Notes under the pieces: generated by a model
Seen by the model: the letters and a program-made list of their open reading frames with translations, nothing else
What the model was told of the DNA's origin: nothing
Databases searched by the model: none
Program-made: the position numbers and the translations under genes
Assembly (NCBI GenBank): GCA_024364805.1
Contig: CM044495.1
Coordinates: forward strand, 16,970,998-17,034,997
Length of the DNA stretch: 64,000 bases
Reading direction: 5' to 3'
From: Euprymna scolopes
Taxonomy: Eukaryota > Mollusca > Cephalopoda > Sepiida > Sepiolidae
Part shown: positions 43,795-53,794 of the stretch, piece by piece
How positions within the stretch are numbered: the first letter of the stretch is position 1
Layout: every line of letters starts with the position of its first letter

Positions 43795-44332
43795 GTGTTG
43801 CTCAACTGTAGAATACTGCACAGTAGCATGGGTTCATTCTGCAAAGGTCAACGTCGAGCTCAACAAGGCATGCAGGACAATTAATGACAACCGGAAGTCG
43901 ACCAACCCGCTATCTGTCTACAGGATGTCTGGAATCGCTCTGCTGCAGATTTGTTGAGAGGTGATAGCAAAGGCAGAGTGTGACAAGCAGGGAAACAACA
44001 ATTGCCATCTTCTGTTTTGATACCAAGAGGTGCCGTAGTGACTACCATCCTGTGAGAGCTTTGTCACTATCATATATCTCGAATGAACAACACCAGTGTC
44101 CTTCTGCTTGTGATGGCGGAGTGAATGAGTCAAAGATAACAATAATGAGGCTCTTCCAGCACCAGAAGAAAACCTGCCAGTAGTCTCTGAACTACACCAA
44201 AAAGAGTGGGTTGGCAAAGCATAGAACAACTTGCAAAAGTGAGGTTATGTACAGAATGTTCGGTGTCCCTGTGGCGCTGATGTGCAGACTATCCTGTAAG
44301 TAAAGTATGCTCCGATGTAGATCTAAGGGATG

Positions 44333-44372
<40 letters not shown>
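43795..44372 (+). mobile_element. LINE ORF2 C-terminal remnant with (GAT)n tail
   Basis: Broken frames read YCTVAWVHSAKVNVELNKAC, RTINDNRKSTNPLSVYRMSG, VIAKAECDKQGNNNCHLLF and, near the end, VRCPCGADVQTIL and CSDVDLRDVMMM. This matches a known LINE C-terminal type with 'CRTINGNLKSTN...LYRLSGIAPP...VCPCG' and a gag-knuckle-like CPCG. The element ends in (GAT)n at 44332-44371, which may be its own simple-repeat tail instead of poly(A). It is a third LINE lineage in the window. Confidence 0.7.
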
Positions 44373-44374
<2 letters not shown>

Positions 44375-45155
44375 GCATACAATAGTTGTTGTTTTTTTTT
44401 TTTTGTTTTTTATAGAATTTCAAAAGAAATAACAGAAGTCCTTTTACAATTATTTTAAAGCCAATTTATTCCAGAATCAATATAATAAATTGATGTAATG
44501 ATTGTGCATACATCCGGGTTTCTTCTCACAAAAATACGATTAGCTGGTTAAGTCACAAATACAGACTGATAGAGCAGCTTGGTGAGATGTTGTAAGGTAG
44601 ACCAATAAAAAAAAAATGTTTTTTTGCAGAGTAATACTCAGACAATGATATGAACACTTCCGAATAATATATGATTGGCTAATGTAAACCATAAATACAG
44701 ACGAGCATGGCAGACTTGGAAAACGTCAAAAGCCTAAGCATATTAAAAGTGATGACCACAAACATCCATTCATTTAGGTGACTTACTTGATTGGATTACA
44801 CAATGATTGTAACCAATGTTATACAGAGCACTAATGGGGGATGCCAAGTAACCTGAACAATTATTATTATGATCGTTGTTGATGTTAGGAGAATAGAATA
44901 TTCAGAAAATATATATCGAAGTGAAAGATGATTTTATAGATAAAATATCTATGTTAGAAATATCTATTGGGAATGGTAGCACATATGTCAAAACATAAAT
45001 GCATTTAGTGATGGCATCAGGTGATCTTGATACTACATGAAGTTAATGACATAATTAAATAGTTTAGAAAAGACACATATAGTCCGAGTTTAGATTTTGG
45101 AGTAAGGTGGGAAAGTTGGGCAAGTTGGAAACTGGAAAAAAACGCAACTTTAGCA
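44373..45155. repeat. Family C-related pieces in AT-rich sequence
   Basis: Segments around 44515-44600 and 44650-44740 each contain 'atacgattagctgg/atatgattggcta' followed by 'cataaatacagac' and 'gcttggngagatg', as at 61.2 kb and 63.1 kb. So two partial copies lie in tandem. Beyond 44760 nothing is recognised. Confidence 0.45.
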
Positions 45156-45162
45156 TAATGTA

Positions 45163-45350
45163 CCTATTTACAATGCCTCCCCACGGAACAGAGTTAGACA
45201 CCAGGGTCGTTTTTTAACGTGGAGAAAAGGTACAAAAATAAAAATTGTCTCAGTCGTGAAGGATTTCTCCTCCACTGAAAGAGAACGAGAAATGGAAGTG
45301 CCGCATCTGAAGAATAGATACTACACTTTGATCTTGGCCAAAAGGCCCAG
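45163..45350 (-). mobile_element. U2 snRNA-headed SINE, cleanest copy
   Basis: The minus strand from 45350 reads CTGGGCCTTTTGGCCAAGAT, then CAAAGTGTAGTATCT (to 45316), which follows U2 snRNA (GGCCTTTTGGCTAAGATCAA...GTGTAGTATCTGTTCT) with only a few differences. The body (CAGATGCGGCACTTCC, CAGTGGAGGAGAAATCCTTC, ACAATTTTTATTTTTGTACC) and tail (GGTGTCTAACTCTGTTCC, GTGGGGAGGCATTG) match the 14 kb and 34 kb copies. Both ends carry taatgta (45156-45162 and 45351-45357). At about 188 bp it lacks the U2 3' half, so it is not a U2 gene. Confidence 0.8.
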
Positions 45351-45357
45351 TAATGTA

Positions 45358-45484
45358 GAATGCATAAAATTTTGCAGCTCCAATGGGAAATAATGACCCA
45401 TGAAATAAAGTTATATAAAAAAAAATATCTTTGATTTGTTTTTTTTTCTTCTAGAGAAACCTTCAATTACAGACAGTTTCCTCT
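45358..45484. other. Short unassigned spacer
   Basis: A 127-bp AT-rich spacer between the U2-headed SINE and the next LINE copy. Confidence 0.4.
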
Positions 45485-46095
45485 GGCTTCATCCCAATTG
45501 GGTGTGGATCACAATCTTGAGGTAACTGCCAAGGATGCTATGAGGAAGATGGGCTCTCTCTACCATGCTAGAAGTTTACTCACACCAAAGAGTATCTTGT
45601 ATCTCTACAAGGCGACGGTTCATCTATGCATGAAGTATTGTTGTCATATTTGCGCTGGTCCATCTGCCGCTAGTCTCTAGCTCCTAGACAGGGTTCAAAA
45701 AAAGAGTTGCAACCTAATAGGTCCTGAACTATCTAAACTCCAACCTCTGTCCCATTACTAAAACATGGCATCTTTGTGCCTGTTTTACAAGTATTTCAAT
45801 GACAAGTGCTCTGATAAATTCAAAGCACTAGTACCCCCCTTGATGACACTACCTTCGACAAACTCCCACCCTTACACTGTAGAAATCCCAAGATGCCAGA
45901 AAGCCTTTTATTGTACTCTAATAGATTTTTCCTCCAGACTGCTGCACTTTGGAATTCCTTCCCGGGCCCCTGCTTCCGTGACTGTACTGATATGCTGAAA
46001 TTCAAGTATAATGTGAACCGACATGTCGCTGCCCAACTCCCTAAATAATATCCCTGCAAATCTGGTCTCAAATAGTAGCCCCTCACGACTTTATA
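45485..46095 (+). mobile_element. LINE ORF2 C-terminal part, degraded
   Basis: It reads LEVTAKDAMRKMGSLYHARS, YLYKATVHLCMKYCCHICAG, a stop, then LQPLSHY, MASLCLFYKYFNDKCSDKF, VEIPRCQKAFY and FKYNVN-like residues. Stops and frameshifts break it into at least three parts. The typical MEYCCHIWAG is mutated to MKYCCHICAG. Confidence 0.8.
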
Positions 46096-46499
46096 TGTGT
46101 TACCATTCCCCTGCAACTGGCCTGTTAATGAAAAATAACATTAAAATAATATTAACTGAATGTATATATACACACATTATACCCACTAGAAGATGACAGA
46201 GACATGTGTGCACATACATTATACACGTAAATATATACACCCATGTTACATAGACCAGTGTGTAACAGCCAAGTCTACTCAACAACTTTAAACTAATATA
46301 TCATTTGTCAGGACGTCTCATAAATAAAACAAGACTTTGGTTGTTTTTAGTTATTCTTTCTCCATACAAAAGTGTAAACAATAAAATAAATATAAATTGA
46401 AAACGTCTCATCATAAATTCATGAAAAATATTTTGAATAGGCTATAACAAATTATCAATTATCACAAATAAAGAGGGTATATCTTTACCACCCGTTAAT
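46096..46499. other. Unassigned AT-rich sequence
   Basis: TA/CA-rich stretch at 46160-46240; nothing recognised. Confidence 0.35.
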
Positions 46500-47174
46500 A
46501 TATATAAGCCAATCTTAAGCAGGTAAAGAAGGCTTAATTATGCGAATACAGCAATAATTTATATGGGAATTCTGAGTTAAATTATTAAATTATTATATAA
46601 GAGCCAGGTACGTCCAAGGATGGAATACTGTTGCCACATCTGGGCAGGAGCTGCTAGAAAGGACTTGTCCTGCCTTGATAGAGTTCAAAATAGACTTCGT
46701 AGCCTCGTAGGAGATGTCCTTTTCTCCTCCTTGCAACCTCTATCTCACAGAAGAGATGTTGCGAGTTTGTCTCTGATGTATCGTTATTTTCATGGAAAGT
46801 GTTCAACTGAGCTTCAATCTATGGTCCCCCCTCGCCAAACTTTCACAAGAAACACTCGTCTAGCTGTAAACACTATCAATAATTTCCCCCACTCTTTATC
46901 TGTGCCTAAACCTAAACGTAGATTCCATGAACAAAGCTTCTTTCTTAGAACTGCACGCCTGTGGAATTGTCTTCCGTTTTCCTGCTTTCCGGCTGACTAC
47001 AATATGGTTGTGTTCAAGTCTAAGGTAAATAAGTTCTTGATGAGCTGTTCCATATAAGTTATTAAATTTACCAAATTTTCATTACTAATGATTACTATAT
47101 TGACCAATTTCTACTGTACACTCTTTAACCCTTATCCTTGAGTGGCCTCTGGGCCTTGATAATGTGGTGACGCC

Positions 47175-47247
<73 letters not shown>

Positions 47248-47905
47248 CAACAAAATTTACTGTTTAGCAAAGAAGACAATTCAAGTTTTTCCCTTAATCC
47301 ATGGATTTTCAATGAATGGCTCATTGCATTGAAGGAAATGTTATTAGCAAAAAAGATGTGTGTGATTATAAAAATTAATATTGAAATGACAGCGCAAAAA
47401 GATACTTCAAGTTGAAATAAGAATACAGGATGATTCACAGAATGTGAGAACTAACGGACAAAATAGAGATAAAAGCTAGAGTTATCTACTCTCTCTAAAG
47501 TCTCAGCCATGTTGTTTGTCTCTGTATCACACTATAGCAGTACAAACTGAAGTTACATTTGTTTATGCTTCAGTATTACATAATCTAGATACTTATGCAG
47601 TATAACGGCTGTGCTATCGTCAGAATCGTCCAGGCAGTTTATGAAAAACTGCTGAAACGCTAAATGCCTTAACCCAAATACAAAAAAAATCATGAAAACA
47701 ACAGTTACTAATATTTAGCCATGCACAAATGATAAAAGTGTTTACAAATATGGGTTCTGCAAGATTTCTTGAAATAATTTATAATTTTGTCTTCACTGAG
47801 ATGAGATTTTAAGACACCATGTCACATACAATCCTTAATGAAGTCCAAATACAATTTTATATCTTAAACTTTTTTTTTCTTGCTTTATTATCGAATTTCT
47901 GCATA
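46500..47905 (+). repeat. Dispersed repeat family A, copy split by a LINE
   Basis: Segments 46500-46600 (taagccaatcttaagcaggt, 'gaattctgagttaaat') and 47244-47905 ('ttaatccatggattttcaat', 'ggctcattgcattgaagg', 'gatgattcacagaatgtgag', 'tgcaagatttcttgaaataa') together equal the continuous copy at 49240-50060. The LINE described next separates them. The ORF 47085-47438 on the minus strand is a by-product of the poly(A). Confidence 0.85.
46600..47243 (+). mobile_element. LINE 3' end inserted in family A, with 64-bp poly(A)
   Basis: From 46600 (taagagccaggtacgtccaa) the ORF reads MEYCCHIWAGAARKDLSCLD, LRSLVGDVLFSSLQPLSHRR, SLMYRYFHGKCSTELQSMVP, KPKRRFHEQSFFLRTARLWN and VNKFLMSCSI to 47057. Then come a 3' UTR, the family tail (ttaacccttatccttgagtg to 'gataatgtggtgacgcc') and an uninterrupted run of 64 As (47180-47243). 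The intact 145-codon end and the long pure A run mark it as one of the youngest insertions here. Direct flanks share only 'ata' or similar, so a target duplication is unclear. Confidence 0.9.
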
Positions 47906-48292
47906 ACAGAGCAGAACAGATGCATGCAGATTTCAACTCTATATAGCATAATTCAATGCCTCAGGATAGCATCCATTAGATCAACCACAGTCATCCATCA
48001 TCAACATCGATATACTCCAAAAGTATTAAATCAAACTCTTCAAGAAAACTAAAATAGCTTCTAATATTCTTATTAATCAATATAAAATTCTTACTTTTAC
48101 TCTAAGAATACTTAGAAAAATTCTCAGTAAAAAATTTTATCTAAAAACTCAAAATGAGTTTTATTGCAAAGCTCATAGATTTTAACATTACCCATATTAC
48201 TAGAATATAATGGTATACATATAATACTTTAACATATCTTTTTATGTAATAATGATTGTCAGAGGTTTATTTTTCATGTTGTTATATATATG
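47906..48292. other. Unassigned AT-rich sequence
   Basis: Nothing recognised. It begins where the similarity to 49.2-50.1 kb ends. Confidence 0.35.
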
Positions 48293-48690
48293 CTAGCTGT
48301 ACTGACCCGGCGTTGCCCAGGATGCAGTTAAGTCATAGTTAAGTACAGGCATTTCGGGGACAAATTACTTGAAGTAATAGGCATTCTTTATCAGAAATGT
48401 AGGGCTAAATTACTTGAAGAAATAGCCTTTATAAGAAACTAATGGGTAAACTATTTAACAAATATGCAGTTTTAATCAGGGGCAAATAACTCCAAATACT
48501 TTCTCAAAAATCCATGTAGAAATAAGCTGAAAAAGATGCTTTATTTGGTCAGCTAAATTCAAAGGAAATAAATCACTTGAAAAATAGACATTTATCAGAA
48601 ATTCAGAAGTAACCTACTTGAAAAATAACCCTTTTTGGTCAGCAAAAAAATCGAAGGATAAATCATTTGAAAAATAATATAAAATATTTT
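48293..48690 (-). mobile_element. Helitron-like 3' end and degenerate internal repeats
   Basis: On the minus strand it ends CATCCTGGGCAACGCCGGGT, then CAGTACAGCTAG (48293-48296) before C/A-rich TA repeats. The interior has about six diverged units of roughly 55-60 bp with aaattacttgaagaaatag and 'atttatcagaaatt'. The 5' boundary is not visible. Confidence 0.6.
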
Positions 48691-49118
48691 TTGTGAGCTT
48701 TTAATGTTTTCTTGTTGATCCATTGTTTTTATTGTGATTTTTACACTGAGTGTATGAGATTTGTTTAAACGAATTAGATCTTGGCAATAAATGGCAATTC
48801 TCCAATGAAAGAGCTACTATACAAAGATTCCAGCTACTTTAAGTAAAACTTGCAACTAAACAAGATGGCTTCTCTAAATCTATATCTGACACCTGAAGGC
48901 CAGAAATACACCTACTTTGAGATAAGCAGACTTTCAATTTTAGGATTGTTCTATCAGCACACAAAGTGGCCAAACAACCGATCCACAGTATTTTGTGTTG
49001 TTTTCAAAACTTATAAGTGGACAATCCTAACTTGAATTGTCATAGCCAATTTCCAAGAGAATCGATATTCCTAAAAGCAAGTGGAATCTTCCACAGATCA
49101 CAAGCAGTACCAATTCTG

Positions 49119-49170
<52 letters not shown>

Positions 49171-49239
49171 TGAAATGCTAAAATGCCGTAGATTGCATAA
49201 TTCTGTAGACCTAAAGTCAAAATAAATATTAGCATCAAT
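48691..49239. other. Unassigned sequence with (AT)n
   Basis: A (TG)(TA)n array lies at 49121-49166, just left of family A copy 2. The 61-codon ORF 48850-49035 has no domain. Confidence 0.4.
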
Positions 49240-50060
49240 ATTTATAAGCCAATCCCAAGCAGATAAAGAAAACTGAGTATGTGAGCTAGGGCAGTACTAT
49301 ATATGAAAATTCTGAGTTAAATCATGTGAAATCACAAGATTTATTGTTTGACAAAAGAGTACAAATAATTTTTTCCCATTAATCCATGGATTTTCAATTA
49401 ATGGCTCATTGCATCAGAGGAAATGTTATTAGCAAAATAGATATGGGTGATTATAAATTTGGCTCATTAGCACATAAATTATAAATTTGGCTTATTAGCA
49501 CATAAATTATAAATTAAAATTGAAATGATAGTGTAAAAAAGGATACTCCAAGTTGAAATAACAATACAGGATGATTCACAGAACGTGAGAACTAACGGAC
49601 AAAATAGAGATAAAAGCTAAAATTATCTACTCTCTCTAAAATCTCAGCCATGTTGTTTGCATCCGTATGACACTATAGCAGTACAAACTAAAGTTACATT
49701 TGTTTATGTTTCAGTATTACATAATCTAGGTACTAATGCAGTATAATGACTGTGCTATCATCAGAATCGTCCAAGCAGTTTGTGGAAAACTCCAGAATGT
49801 GCCGAAACACTGAGTGCCTTAGACCACATATATACAAAAAACCCATAAAGACAACATTTACTGATCTTTAACCATGCACAAATGATAAAAGTGTTTACTA
49901 ATATGAGTTCTGCAAGATTTCTTGAAATAATTCATCATTTTGTCTCCATTGAAAGTAAATTTTAAGGCATGTCACATACAATCCTTTAAGAAGTCCAAAT
50001 ACAATTTCAATATCTTAAACTTTTTTTTCTTGTTTCATTATCGAATTTCTGACACAAATG
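49240..50060 (+). repeat. Dispersed repeat family A, uninterrupted copy
   Basis: It is collinear with the split copy at 46.5-47.9 kb, with about 85-90 percent identity by eye. It contains a small direct duplication (aatttggctcattagcacat / aatttggcttattagcacat at 49457-49507). It serves as the natural empty site for the LINE at 46600-47243. Confidence 0.85.
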
Positions 50061-50567
50061 TTTCACCTGAAATTGAATTTACCACAAGCTTAATATGACA
50101 ATATTATATCGAATGAAAATAGTAAAAAATACCAGCTAGGCCAATAAGCAAAACCGAGACAATACAATGGTAATCTTTAGTTAATATATATCATAAATTT
50201 ATTTAATACATGCAGAAGTTGAGGAAGTAGCTCAATTTGTTTAGAAAAAAAAACATTTTAATTTAAACAATTGTCTGTGCCCGTTTCAAAATATATAGTC
50301 TATTGATATAGTATCTTGAGACTCTTGACTGGAAGATATCAGTCAAGGATCTGTTCTAGACAATCACTCCAATAAAAACTGGGTCATTTTTGTAAGCTTT
50401 TATGTTGGGCTAAGGTATTAATCTAGGGCAGGAGTCTATAAAGTTTTTGAATGTGTGTATGGAGTGAAGGGGGCATATTGCTGACATTTTAAAGCTACAC
50501 AGACCAAAATAAAAAAATAAAAAAAGTGACCTGGACATGCTTTATACTGTTTTGTTCATTAGCTTTG

Positions 50568-50616
<49 letters not shown>

Positions 50617-50779
50617 TGAAGCTGATTTGCTAAAACCTCATTCTTTTAATTATTTTCCGAACAAAAATATAAATCACAACATTATTCACATTTTTATTTT
50701 TAAAAATGTTTTGTGAATATTTTACATTCGCGGATTAAAGATTGAAGGTTTAATCTTCAATGCAGGCGATAATTTCTAT
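50061..50779. other. Unassigned sequence with a 46-bp T run
   Basis: A T run lies at 50569-50614, which may be the poly(A) end of an unrecognised minus-strand retroposon. Segment 50720-50770 (gaaggtttaatcttcaatgc) is a weak SINE B-box-like phrase, resembling 'gaaggttcaatcctcagtg' at 24.91 kb. Confidence 0.4.
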
Positions 50780-50980
50780 TTTTTTTTTTTTTACATACGG
50801 GACTCACCACTTATCAATGCTCGAAGGCCACTTGAGGATAAGGGTTAATGAGTGTATCAGTGAGACAACAGCGTATTAACAGTTAGTGGAAATACGGTCA
50901 AAATAGATTGGGGGGGGGGGCTCAACAAGAACTTGTTTACATTGGATTTGAAGATGACTATTGTAAGCTGGAAAGCTAGT
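50780..50980 (-). mobile_element. LINE 3' end, main family
   Basis: A T run at 50779-50793 precedes the inverted tail (gaaggccacttgaggataag and 'ggttaatgagtgta'), then the 3' UTR and a short ORF2 end ('aagaacttgtttacattgga', 'ttgaagatgactatt'). A run of ten Gs interrupts it near 50910. Confidence 0.8.
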
Positions 50981-50989
50981 CAGCAATAG

Positions 50990-51073
50990 ATGTTTCAGCC
51001 GCAACTCATTTAGAGATCCCACCTCATCAGGCCTGATGAGGTGGGATCTCTAAATGAGATGCAGCTGAAACAT
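50990..51073. repeat. 84-bp palindrome without a spacer
   Basis: The arms 50990-51031 and 51032-51073 are reverse complements with two mismatches (ctcatttagagatcccacct / aggtgggatctctaaatgag). There is no loop, so it can form a cruciform. The ORF starting at 51041 begins inside the palindrome, which argues against it being a gene. Confidence 0.95.
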
Positions 51074-51721
51074 GTATGCACATATATAGCCAATAATGTT
51101 TGTATAAACAAACATACTATAATTATGCTCTGCTTGTTATTGAGCACTTTTAATAAATATCAGAGTTTCAGTGGATTTACATATAGGAAACTACATACAA
51201 CAATTACACACACACACATATTTTTTACTGTTGAATGTTATATATATTAACTTCATTCCAGAGTAATAAATTTTAGACTATTCATATGAATGTCAGTTTT
51301 AAACATAATTTCCAACATCCATAACACTCTCTGCCATTATATGAAAAGAAAAATGTGTTTATATCCTATAAAATATATCAAAACTTGTCAACATTTTAAG
51401 TGAAATCTTATACACTTTAATAAAAAAAATGTTGACAAGCCAGCGAATATAAAATTATTCATTTTGTTTAAAACAATCCCAAAATCTTCCCTACCCAAAA
51501 AATAAATTATTTAATAATAAAATTGTTATGGAACGCTATCTATTATTTTGTGCGATTGAAAACATAATATTCTTGATATAATTGTTCGAAATGAAATGTG
51601 GCTAGCTCACCACAAAAGCAGAAATTGTCTGAAACAAGTTGCACCCAGTTTAACATTGGCCAATAATATTTACTTAAATTTAATTTTGGTTTTGTTTTGT
51701 TTTTAACAGTGTTATTTATTA
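51074..51721. other. Unassigned AT-rich sequence
   Basis: Nothing recognised. It ends where the Helitron-like 3' end begins. Confidence 0.35.
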
Positions 51722-52500
51722 CTAGCAAGGTTATCCGGCGTTGCCGAAAGCAAAAGTGTAACATGTTAAATAAAATACGCATCAAGTTTTGCGTTTTGTA
51801 CATCTTTTGTTTGTTTGTTTTTGTTCTTCTGCTTTCTTGCCATGTTGAAGAAAGAAAAGTCAGTTTATAAAGATCCGCGCATCGTCAGGGTGCGAATTTC
51901 GTTATAGAAGCATTGATTTAATTTGAATAAAATAAAATATGCATCAAGTGCACTTGAAAGCCACTATTACGAAAATAAACAATATTTTACTTGTTTAAAA
52001 TTTATAATTTTAATATATTTCAGAGTAAAACTCCATCCTCAGTATTTTGTGCATCTCTTTTTCTTTCTCTTTTTTCTTCTTCTTTCTTGCCATGTTGTAA
52101 AGTTGGAGAAAAAAAATGTCAGTTAGTAAAGATCAGCATGTTGTCTCTCAGCGGTTGTATTTTGAAATTCTTGAACAATGTGTTGGCTATGCGAGATTAA
52201 CGTCAGGGGTGTGAGTTCCATTATAAAAGACAACGTGCTGATCTTTACTGACTTTTCTTTCTTCAACTTTAAAACATGGCAAGAAAGAAGAAGAACAGAA
52301 AGAAACAAACAAAAGATGTACAAAATACTGAAGGTGCAGTTTTACTCCGAAATATATTTAAATTATAAATTTTAAACAAATAAAATATTATTTTCGTAAT
52401 ATTGCGTTGTGACTTGCCTTTCAAGCGCACTATTCAAATTAAATCAACGCCTCTATAACAGAATTCACACCCCTGATGTAACATGTTAGCACTAAAATTC
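51722..52500. repeat. Helitron-like end and three copies of a repeat in mixed orientation
   Basis: At 51722-51750 the minus strand ends TTTCGGCAACGCCGGATAAC, then CTTGCTAG. To the right lie copy 1 (51750-51950, plus), copy 2 (51985-52160, plus) and copy 3 (52215-52490, minus) of a unit with ttctttcttgccatgttg, 'gaaagaaaagtcagt', 'aaagatcagca', 'cattgatttaatttgaat' and 'ttaaaatttataattt'. Copies 2 and 3 form a large inverted repeat with a short loop. Confidence 0.65.
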
Positions 52501-52966
52501 TTATTTCTCTCTTGCTGTGAAAATGGCTGAAAAATTGATACCACTTGACAAAACCGGTTCTAATTGATCCCCTAGGAATGAACAATTTTAAATTTTATAT
52601 TAAAATTGTGGATGCTTGATTTGTAGGTTTGTTTTCGTTTTTTTTATTTATTTATTTTTTTTTTTTTTAGCAGGACAGACACACAGACAACTACCTTTTG
52701 TTTTTTTTTATTTTTACATAACTAAATTATTGTTTTCTTTTTAAATAGGATTTTGAAAGTTAAATTTAATTATTACATTATCGTTTAATTATAAAATTAT
52801 TAATTGAACAAAATTTTAATAAAACAAATTACTAATTTTGTTTCTGTTAACAGTGACCACTAAATAATTATCAATTACTTTTTTTTACATCTCTGGTGAT
52901 TAGACAATCTCATTTGTTAAATGAATGTGGATGGCAACAACGTACATACAAAAGATGGTAGAAGCA

Positions 52967-52998
<32 letters not shown>

Positions 52999-53139
52999 GG
53001 ATTGTTAATATCCATAATTTAACACATTCTAATCATTCCTTCAAATAAAAAATTAATGTTATTAAATGATAAAGAATCGATCCTTAGAATAAAAGAAATC
53101 ATTAGAAATTCCTCTCAATTCTGGTGCTAATAATAATTG

Positions 53140-53191
<52 letters not shown>

Positions 53192-53367
53192 GTCGATTCT
53201 TCCGATTCTCGATGCTAATTTCAATTAATCAACCCACTGCTAATTACTATCAACTTTTCACAGAATCTGGTGGTTTCCATTGAAGTTTAATTGCATGCAA
53301 GCCTACTCAACACAGGGAACCACCCTTTTTAGTATTCTCAACGCATTCAGCTGTGATATCATCTAAA
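52501..53367. other. Unassigned AT-rich sequence with (ATT)n and a 50-bp A run
   Basis: (ATT)n lies at 52969-52996 and a pure A run at 53140-53189. The A run may end an unrecognised plus-strand retroposon, but the sequence before it matches nothing I know. Confidence 0.4.
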
Positions 53368-53430
53368 TCAGAGGTCCCCAATTACTAGGCCACAGACCAG
53401 TACCAGGCCCAGGCCACGGTATTGAGCCTC
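53368..53430 (+). mobile_element. hAT-like terminal sequence
   Basis: The sequence cagaggtccccaattactag, then gccacagaccagtaccaggc, resembles the common hAT end 'CAGGGGTCCCCAACCCCCGGGCC.CGGACCGGTACCGG'. No partner end or transposase was found within reach, so only this end is supported. Confidence 0.45.
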
Positions 53431-53794
53431 ACCAAAGACATAAAAATCGTTTTTAATTGTAAATTTATTGACGAGTGCAGTATGGCTACTTTTGTACGAT
53501 GGTTTAATGTCACAATAGTGGCTAACACTAACATGACTGTTTAACAGACAACAAAGTTAAATTATTGTAGTTCAGAACGAGTAGACTACTATTTAAACTT
53601 TTCCAATATTATACTAAATTTGAGTTAATAAACATTAGGTTTTCCCACCCCCATCCCCCAATTTTTTCGTATGCATTTCAATCACACAAAATACATACTA
53701 AAATATTCCTCAGTCTTGTGATTGAGTCATGTTAAAAAAAAAAACTAATGTATTAACTGTTTTAATTAAACGTAATTTGCAAATAACTCATCTT
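53431..53794. other. Unassigned sequence
   Basis: It may be interior of the hAT-like element; no coding match. Confidence 0.35.

Noticed and set aside
44332-44372. (GAT)n as an independent microsatellite
   Set aside because: It follows a LINE C-terminus directly, so it is more likely the simple-repeat tail of that element.
45316-45350. Possible U2 snRNA gene
   Set aside because: Only about 34 nt of U2 are present; the branch-site region, Sm site and 3' stem-loops are missing and the rest is a repeat body.
47085-47438. 117-codon minus-strand ORF with a phenylalanine run
   Set aside because: The run is the complement of the LINE poly(A); flanking codons are LINE tail and family A repeat.
51041-51250. 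69-codon ORF starting in the palindrome
   Set aside because: Its first codons come from one palindrome arm, and no domain or conserved repeat-free sequence follows.
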